The notes under the pieces were generated by a model. That model had not been told where the DNA came from, did no database searches, and saw only the letters and a program-made list of their open reading frames with translations. Below, in pieces: positions 63,505 to 64,000 of a DNA stretch of 64,000 bases. Made by a program: the position numbers and the translations under genes. Origin of the DNA: Dyella flagellata (GTDB lineage Bacteria > Pseudomonadota > Gammaproteobacteria > Xanthomonadales > Rhodanobacteraceae); NCBI RefSeq assembly GCF_030160275.1, contig NZ_BSOA01000015.1, forward strand, positions 209,935 to 273,934, in the 5' to 3' direction. Position 1 is the stretch's first letter; each line of letters starts with the position of its first letter.

Positions 63505-64000
63505 GGTGGCCCAGGGGCAAAGCGTGTCAGGGCAAAGTCATACAGCCAGAGCTCCAAACTCTTGCCGACGATGTAGGCGGCCGCCGCGAAAGGTGCCAGC
63601 CAACGACCAGCCGGCAGAACCGGAATCAATAGCAGACTAAGGCAAGGTACGGCGCAGATCAGGCCGGCGGCGAGGAATCGCCGCCACTGCAAGCCCTGCT
63701 GCGGGCGCTGCCGCGATTGGCCAAGGGCGGAACCGCGCAGCGAGTGCCAGGCCACGCCATCGACGAGGCCCAGCAGCATGGCCAGCAGCAGCAGGCTGAT
63801 CGCCCACGGCCAGGTGTCTTCAGGGTCCATGGGCATATCCACCTGGAAGACCAGGCAAACCCATAGCCACAAACCGCCACCGTAGCAGGCCGAAAGCACC
63901 CGGCTGATGGGCAATTGGGCGGCCACGCCGGCTTGATCCGCCAGTCGCCGCGTACGATAGCCATACGCACTGGTAATCAGGCAGCCCAGGCTGCACAACG
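63501..64000 (-). CDS. Membrane protein of unknown function (5' end outside window)
   Basis: At least 166 residues; only a TTG is available near the window edge, so the gene probably continues beyond it. Four hydrophobic segments are visible: VLSACYGGGLWLWVCLVF, WPWAISLLLLAMLLGLVDGVAW, FLAAGLICAVPCLSLLLIPVLPAG and APFAAAAYIVGKSLELWLYDFAL. The stop codon is inside the adjoining palindromic element. No family recognised. Confidence 0.6.
   Translation of the reverse strand, partial: LCSLGCLITSAYGYRTRRLADQAGVAAQLPISRVLSACYGGGLWLWVCLVFQVDMPMDPEDTWPWAISLLLLAMLLGLVDGVAWHSLRGSALGQSRQRPQQGLQWRRFLAAGLICAVPCLSLLLIPVLPAGRWLAPFAAAAYIVGKSLELWLYDFALTRFAPGPP

Noticed and set aside
1-64000. CRISPR array, prophage, insertion-sequence transposase, rRNA or tRNA genes
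   Set aside because: Looked for spaced direct repeats, integrase/transposase proteins and RNA gene signatures; none seen.

Overview
The window is high-GC, densely coded chromosomal DNA. It looks like a gammaproteobacterium of the Xanthomonadales, most likely Rhodanobacteraceae (Dyella/Rhodanobacter/Frateuria-like). Supporting signs are the algZ-algR-hemC cluster, a chromosomal class A beta-lactamase with a Tat-like leader, a large TonB-dependent receptor, several periplasmic mannosidases, many c-di-GMP proteins, an sX13-like C-loop small RNA and a family of GTAGGCTGGGAT palindromes. This is inference from gene content; no rRNA or tRNA gene is present.

Layout. 1-3.6 kb: two mannoside hydrolases (GH2, cut by the window edge, and GH125) separated by a 215-bp inverted-repeat element. 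3.8-11.1 kb: a signalling block with a hybrid histidine kinase, a single-domain receiver, a REC-EAL protein and a membrane PAS-GGDEF-EAL protein, the first three translationally coupled. 11.2-16.6 kb: LOG-like protein, M61 peptidase, SnoaL-like lipoprotein, MocR regulator and a small secreted protein. 16.7-20.1 kb: a TetR regulator whose start codon lies in a perfect operator-like palindrome, coupled to an Lnt-like amidase; then an SPFH gene with an unknown partner. 20.4-25.7 kb: an RND pump without outer-membrane channel, an SRPBCC protein and a gene-poor stretch with a 40-bp tandem repeat. 26.9-29.4 kb: GH92 alpha-mannosidase, followed by an intergenic region holding the small RNA candidate.

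29.9-47.5 kb: an ordinary mix of AraC regulator, BaeSR-like two-component system, FAD monooxygenase, class A beta-lactamase, Dps, Kup potassium transporter, two diguanylate cyclases, an aspartyl-hydroxylase-like dioxygenase and a DHA2 MFS transporter. 47.5-49 kb: a DUF899 protein divergent from a His-rich YqjI/PadR-like regulator with twin CGATATATCG sites. 49-56.2 kb: two divergent S9 peptidases, a GlxA-type regulator, an isochorismatase-like hydrolase and a carboxylesterase. 56.4-59.2 kb: algZ-algR-hemC. 59.3-64 kb: a TonB-dependent receptor broken by one extra base in a G run, a DUF481 protein, a 153-bp MITE-like palindrome and a truncated membrane protein.

How it works together: GH2, GH125 and GH92 could strip mannose from beta-mannosides and high-mannose glycans in the periplasm. 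The EAL/GGDEF proteins and two cyclases make c-di-GMP turnover a theme. The most unusual observations are REP-like palindromes that supply the TAG stop codons of at least five genes, and a three-hairpin RNA with a C-rich loop in every hairpin.
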